The notes under the pieces were generated by a model. The model worked only from the letters and a program-made list of their open reading frames with translations, was not told where the DNA came from and did not search any database. 64,000 bases of DNA from Muricea muricata (Eukaryota > Cnidaria > Anthozoa > Malacalcyonacea > Plexauridae), in the NCBI GenBank assembly GCA_963855995.1, contig OY979718.1:43087559-43151558 (forward strand). Direction: 5' to 3'. A program made the position numbers and the translations under genes. Positions 58,530 through 64,000 of this stretch are shown here, in pieces. Every line of letters begins with the position of its first letter. Position 1 is the first letter of the stretch.

Positions 58530-60775
58530 AGTCTCTTTTTTGGTATTTTTGTACAATTTTTGCTTCAAAAACCTAGTGAGAGAGTAGAGCCGGAGACGGT
58601 TGTCTTGAAAGAATCTTGAACCAACTATGTTTGAATTTTCTTCACATCTTCCAAAAAATGAACGATATGGAGGCATTATACTTAAGATATCAAATAAATT
58701 TTTGTATTTTTTGTGGGGGTTTTTCTCATTTTTTGAGCATTCGCAGGCGCCATGAGAGAACTTGTCGGTCACATAAAAGGGCTTCTCAGGCGCTCGAATT
58801 TAATGCACCGGCGCCATAAGGAAACCTCGGGGGAATAAACCCATTTGTCGGCTATGCTTCGAACAATCAAACGTCTGCTTTTGAAAGAAAACTTGCAAAA
58901 AAAATAAAAACTGCTAAAAAGCGAATAAAACTCAACAGAAGTCATGCTTTGCTAGTGGAGGCAACTGTTCATTCATTTTCTTGTCTTTTCTAAGTCCGAA
59001 AATCATTCCACGGAAACTGACTATGGCGGCTAGATTTTATGGCTATTATGATGGAATTTACAGCAATTCACGGTTTTGAAGACAAATCTGACTTACCCTA
59101 TTATCTTTCGCTTTCACGAACTGCAATGCTTACCAGGCTATGACGCACGTTTAAAAAAAATTGGTAAGCAACCGTGCTTACCATTACAAGCAACCGTGAC
59201 ACTTAGAGATAAAAATAAATAAAAAATATTCTTGCTTTTTACAATGGAGTAGACTTTCATGGCGGCATTTACAGCAACTCCATATCCATATTCTTCTTTA
59301 CAAACTTTCCATAATTTGTTTGGTTTTAACTTCTTCTGGGACAGGTGACTGCTCAAATACTGTAACTTGCAACTGGTTTTGAGGAAGCTTAACAATGCAG
59401 ACTTTTTAGTTAATATACAATTCTCATGGTAGATTCAATTTTGATCCACGCAAGATTGAAAAAACTTACATCATAGCTAAAAAGAGCATTTAAAATTAGT
59501 AGACTGAAAAAAATTTGGTGGCAAAATCTTGTAAAATACGGGAAATATAGCCCTGCGAAGTTTCCAAATTTTGCATATATTTGCGTACGTCTTGGGAAAG
59601 CCTACCACATTCGTCTCAAATGTCATAGGCTTTCTCGTCCGTAAATACAAAAAATATACAAAATTCGCAAACTTCGCAGAGCTATATTTCCCTTATTGCA
59701 CAACATTTTCCCACCAAACTTTGCAGTTTGCTAATTTTAAATGCTCTATTTAGCTGTAATAAAAGATTTGTTAATCTTGCGTGGATAAAAATTTAATCTA
59801 CTATGCATGAGAATTGCATATTAACTAAAAAGTCTACATTGTTAAGCTTCCTCAAAACCAATAGCAAGTTACGGTATTTGAGCAGTCACCTGTCCCAGAA
59901 GAATGTAAAACCAAACAAAATTACGGAAAGTTTGTAAAAAAGAATATGGGGTTGCTGTAAATGACGCCATAAAAGTCGCCTCCATTGTAAAAAGCAAGAA
60001 CATTTTTTATTTATTTTTAACTCTAAACTGACTAAAGTGTCTTGGTTGGCTCTAATTGCTCTCTTTATAAAGTGCTTAAATTACCAAATTTTTCTAAACT
60101 TACGCCATAGCGTAGTAAATATTGCAGTTCGTGGAAGAAAAACAAAAGCTCCAAAAGACGGGTAAGTCAGATTTGTTTTTAATTAAAACCGTGAATTGCT
60201 GTAAATTTCACCATAATTAGCTGTAAACTCTAGCCGCTATGGACATGGTCAATTTCGGTGGAATGATTTTCGGACTCAGAGTTAGAGAATACAAGAAAAT
60301 GTTCAGATAGCCTGACAAATTAGAATGAACAATTGCCTCCAATACGAAAGTATGACTTCTGTTGAGTTTTGTTTGTACTTTAGCAGTTTTTATTTTTTTG
60401 CGAGTTTTCTTTCAAAAGCAGACGTTTGATTGTTCGAAGCAAAGCCGGCAAATGGGTTTATTCCCCCGAGGTTTGCTTATGGCGCCGGTGCATTAAATTC
60501 GAGCGCCTTATAGAAGCCCTTTCATGTGACCGACATGTTCTGTCATGGCGCCTGCGAATGCTCAAAAAATGGGGGAAAACACACTGAAAATACAAAATTT
60601 TATTTGATATCTTAAGTATAATCCCTCCATATTGTTCATTTTCGATAGATGTGAAGAGTATTCAAACAAAAATCCGCCCATAGTTGGTTCAAGATTCTTT
60701 CAAAAAGGCCGTCTCCGGCTTTACTCTCTCACTTGGTTTTTGAAGCAAAAATTGTACAAAAATACAAAAAAAAGT
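58530..60775. mobile_element. Large palindrome, arms about 1.1 kb
   Basis: 58,530-59,600 is mirrored by 59,625-60,775 with good identity: GTATTTTTGTACAATTTTTG near 58,540 and its inverse near 60,750; GGAGGCAACTG near 58,958 and its inverse near 60,330; GAAGCTTAACAATGCAGACT near 59,385 and its inverse near 59,838. The turn is at about 59,595-59,630. No coding region spans it. The structure fits a foldback element or an inverted duplication. Confidence 0.85.
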
Positions 60776-60779
60776 CAAT

Positions 60780-61370
60780 ATAATCAGTTTATACCTGTAT
60801 AAAGACTGTATTTACTGGCGAGTACCATTTGAACGTCTCTCATTCGCTTGTATCACTGTAATATAAGGAGAAAGATGATTTTAACACGAATATATCGACA
60901 AATGCTTGGAATGTTACAGCTTCTTTAAACTCGTTTCAAACTGTTCCCTAAAAATGCTCAAATAGCGTGAACTTTGGTTAAATTTCGATTGACATAGCTT
61001 TCTAGTGTCTTGTGGTTTCTGAAAGGGAAGTAAGAAGTTTAAAAACTGCCAGTTAGAGTTTGTTTCGACGTCCTGTAAGCGAACGACGTGTCCTGTTTGC
61101 GAATTCGTAACTGTCGGTTCGCAGCGATGAAAACTAGAAAATTTAAACAGAAAAACGAGAGAAAATGGAAAAAATAGAACAACATACCTTCAAACAGCGA
61201 AGGACGATTTCTGTTGAGTCTTTTTGGTGGTTTTTGAACAGCTTTAAATAACTTGTCAGCTCAGAACGAAGCTTTGCTGTTTATATGGTCTCAAGACTTT
61301 GCACGAATGGGACTTTGGCGGGAAGATAATTTGACCTCAGCGTGGCCACTGAGCTTTACTAATATATCTG
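60780..61370. other. Unassigned spacer
   Basis: Between two large inverted-repeat elements. No feature recognised. Confidence 0.4.
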
Positions 61371-62465
61371 GAGGAGCGGCTCCTATACATAGATATAGGA
61401 GACCTAGATTGCTGACTCGGCGCAGCAGGCGTGGCAATTTTTTAAAATTCAAAATGGCGGCTCAACCGGGCAAAAATCATAGAGCGGTATAGGGAAAAAC
61501 CATGTTTTTTGCATTTTACGTCGTCCTACAGCTTCCGATCCCGTTCCGACTCATTATTTTGGAAAGAGCTAACCGATGCGAAGGTTTTGAATGTATGTTT
61601 GTTATAATTAGTACATTTTGCAATTTATATTTTACATTTTTACAACTGGGCAAAGGTGGGTAAAGATCAAAAGCGTGCGAACCTGTCGGCCTGGTTTCAT
61701 TTCCTATGAATTTCTTCGGTCTTTTACGAGATTTTCCAACGTAACGAGATATATATCTAGTTATTCTAAGATCTAGTACTGTTTATTTAGTTCTTTCATC
61801 GTTTTTTTCGACCAAAATACAGTATTTTCATCTGAAATTTCTGCTGTGGCAATGCATGCCAAAAATATCTGAATATTTTCCAGTATATATTATGGATAAT
61901 AAAATATCTATTGCTTTTTAACTACCCATGTATAAGCATGCCTGAATATTGTCCAGCATATACCTATGAATAATAAAATATTGTTCATATACCTACTATC
62001 CATGGTATAACTGCCAGGTCCTTCCATAAGTATTAAGTCTATATAATACTGTACATTTGTACACCATATATCCTTCATATAAAAAGAATAGTTTAAGACA
62101 ATAAATCATATAAAAAGTATACTTTAAGACAATAAAATAACAAAGCTTTCAATAGCATAAAAACAACTTGTTTTGTAAATACTGTAATGACAACAAAATG
62201 TAGTTTTGAGTTTGTTGGCCACATATAATACCATAATATAAAACTATTTACAGTTTTAATTATGCAAAGAATGTTAGACCAAATAAGATCTTGTTTTGAA
62301 CATCATGCAACAATTCTGTCAAAGACTTTTGTTCACATTAGTGAACCAATAATACATCTTTCCCTTAAGTTTGCACTATTTTAACTTCTCATAACCAATC
62401 CCAGCATGTAACAAATTGAATAACAGCAATGAAATGGGCAGACTGGATGTCAACTAAATATTCAG

Positions 62466-62678
62466 TCTGGCATGCATGAGAAACACTTTATACCTGACAA
62501 CTTTATTAATATTACAGGAGAGCAAGTAATAGACCAATCTGAAAAAGATGCCATCCCATCTATTTTTGATTATCCTTTCCACCTTGTTAAGACCATGAAC
62601 ACATTGATATTGTCTTGTCAGAGGTTTTACTCAAACTTTGTTTTGGCAAAGGAAATCCATCCCAGAGGCGAAAGCTGA
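62466..62678 (+). pseudogene. THAP-domain-like C-terminal fragment
   Basis: After a possible acceptor (ATTCAG) the frame reads HEKHFIPDNFINITG then EKDAIPSIFDYPFHL and ends at TGA 62,678. This resembles the THAP end (VCxxHFxxxxF ... LKxxAVPxIF). The third zinc-ligand Cys of the C2CH set reads His here (HEKH instead of CxxH). The N-terminal half of the domain is not visible upstream. Confidence 0.5.
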
Positions 62679-62714
62679 ATAGCTTTATTCTTTTTGGCAA
62701 TGACTGACTAATCA

Positions 62715-62907
62715 ATATGGCCTGGACTGTAAAAAATCAATCAGGTGTCTTGGGGAGGGAACTAAGATACTTTAACAATTTAATGCATAGCTATACTATA
62801 CACAAATTAGTTAGTTACTTCAAATTAATGCATTGAATACTTTTTCTGGCATTAGCTCTCAATAAAAACCTGATTGTTTCATCACTTTTCACAGTCTAGG
62901 CCATATG
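62715..62907. repeat. Nested palindromic MITE
   Basis: CAATATGGCCTGGACTGTAA at 62,716 and its near inverse CACAGTCTAGGCCATATGG at 62,890, with AATCAATCAGGT and ACCTGATTG completing the arms. About 190 bp, inserted in the THAP-bearing element. Confidence 0.65.
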
Positions 62908-63454
62908 GACTTGAGATTCCGTGACACATCTGCAGCAGCAAGGTCATAGTAAACAAAGCATCAGAGTTTTCAAACCAGCAGAGTAGTAGACCAGATAAAT
63001 CAAGCAAAATAGGTTGAAACTTCACAATATTATTCCCTGTTTTATGTTCCAACCTAGATCCTTAAGAAAAAAAGTACCCAAAGAACCCAAACCTTTATTT
63101 TCTGCAACAAATTGTCTCGAACATTTCGAACAGCTCAACCGGCCAAATGCTATGATCTTCAGAAAACGTTTCGCGATCGATTATTTCGACTTTAATGAAC
63201 TTAAATTGTACAAATATACATTCAAAACCTTCGCATCAGTTAGCTCTTTCCAAAATAATGTGTTATGACGGGATCGGAAGCTGTAGGACGACGTAAAATG
63301 CAAAAAACATGGTTTTCCCCTATACCACTCTATGATTTTTGCCCGGTTGAGCCGCCATTTTGAATGCTCATAGTTGCCACGCGCATGCCTTATGAATTCT
63401 ACCACAGTCAGCAATCTAGGTTTCCTATATCTATGCTCCTATACTTGCTTCAGT

Positions 63455-64000
63455 AATCGGAGTGTCGCCAAAAACATGGCGGATTTCGGCCTCTGCTGAC
63501 GCCAGATCCACGTCATATGGTTCCTCAGCCTAAAGGTATTTGCCACTGACTGGGCTCAATTGTAAAGCAGGCTCATCTTTCACGCCCCCCTTTTGTTTTT
63601 CTTTTCAAAAATGTTTTTTGTCTTTCAGTTTTCGCTGTAAATTTTGGGGGTTTTAAAAGCTTTTTTCATGTTTGCTGGACGCTTCACCAACTTTTGAAAA
63701 ACTTATGCGCAAGTTTTACAAGTTATCGCGGACAGGAAAGGACAAAAAACCTCGAAATATATTGGTAAAAACAATATTTCAAGGGACAATTGGATTGGTA
63801 TAAAACCGAAAAAATTGCAGTTCTCATTCACGAGCAAAAAACAAAATATTTCCAGCTAAAATTGTTGAGTGTAACGTATTTTTAGGAACGAGTATTTTTG
63901 TCTTTTAAGTCCGCTTTGTTGTACATCAACATTTGTTATATGGTTATGTTTGTATACCTGGTTTTTACAATCATGCTTTAATGTTTTTGAAATTGCTTAC
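63455..64000. other. Unassigned right end of the window
   Basis: No gene, RNA or repeat structure recognised. Confidence 0.4.

Larger units (their letters stand above)
61372..63452. mobile_element. DNA element with about 235-bp terminal inverted repeats and a THAP-like fragment
   Basis: The left arm 61,372-61,605 (GGAGCGGCTCCTATACATAG ... CCGATGCGAAGGTTTTGAATG) is inverted at 63,212-63,450. The arms include ATTTTTGCCCGGTTGAGCCG and GGATCGGAAGCTGTAGGAC. The 1.6-kb interior holds a THAP-like fragment (62,466-62,678), a small nested palindrome (62,715-62,907) and short direct repeats (61,868-61,985, 62,071-62,145). THAP domains occur in P-type transposases, so this may be a decayed relative. 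Confidence 0.7.

Overview
The window is AT-rich, intron-rich metazoan DNA with one recognisable host gene set in dense mobile-element debris. No bacterial, viral or organellar gene organisation is visible. The repeat types (Penelope-like elements with hammerhead ribozymes, long-inverted-repeat elements, hAT- and piggyBac-style MITEs, long (TA)n arrays) and the gene's domain make-up suggest a marine invertebrate, possibly a cnidarian. The taxon is an inference; no host marker settles it.

Host gene: the minus strand from 36,166 to 15,802 carries a 17-exon gene that I assembled by hand with every splice phase consistent (predicted 1,233 aa). It has a kinesin-3-type motor (about residues 1-357), a short neck and coiled segment with a WEEK motif, an FHA domain, a coiled coil of about 500 residues with a Ser-rich gap, and a C-terminal PH domain. 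The FHA and PH domains resemble those of LL5/PHLDB proteins rather than those of KIF1. The motor keeps its P-loop, but the switch I, switch II and alpha4 signatures are altered.

Left flank (1-15.8 kb): mostly unassigned AT-rich sequence. It holds a short LINE copy with a 10-bp target duplication (6.1 kb), a hairpin repeat (5.4-5.6 kb), a 1.3-kb inverted-repeat element built from GTCGAG-type direct repeats and carrying an exon-like ORF (10.16-11.47 kb), a (TA)n array, a decayed Penelope-like GIY-YIG fragment bounded by 44-bp inverted repeats (12.58-13.13 kb) and another foldback element (13.19-13.75 kb).

Inside the gene's introns: a hAT MITE within a larger inverted-repeat element (22.8-23.4 kb), two hammerhead ribozyme candidates beside Penelope-type termini (25.46 and 26.46 kb), a tRNA-like SINE head or tRNA pseudogene (29.33-29.40 kb) and several palindromic MITEs.

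Right of the gene (36.2-64 kb): a nested complex at 37.2-43.3 kb contains a Penelope-like C-terminal ORF between inverted termini that each carry a hammerhead. It also contains a roughly 1.75-kb long-palindrome element with a hAT MITE inserted in one arm, a LINE remnant broken by stop codons and by a TTAA-flanked MITE, and a decayed OTU-protease-like coding fragment. Further right lie two related inverted-repeat elements (46.9-47.4 and 49.5-50.0 kb), a diverged tandem duplication (48.7-49.2 kb), a 5.2-kb 42-bp satellite with higher-order structure (50.6-55.9 kb), a 14-bp minisatellite, a 2.2-kb near-perfect palindrome (58.5-60.8 kb) and a 2.1-kb element with long terminal inverted repeats and a THAP-like fragment (61.4-63.5 kb).

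All coordinates come from reading the sequence; no alignment or folding program was run.
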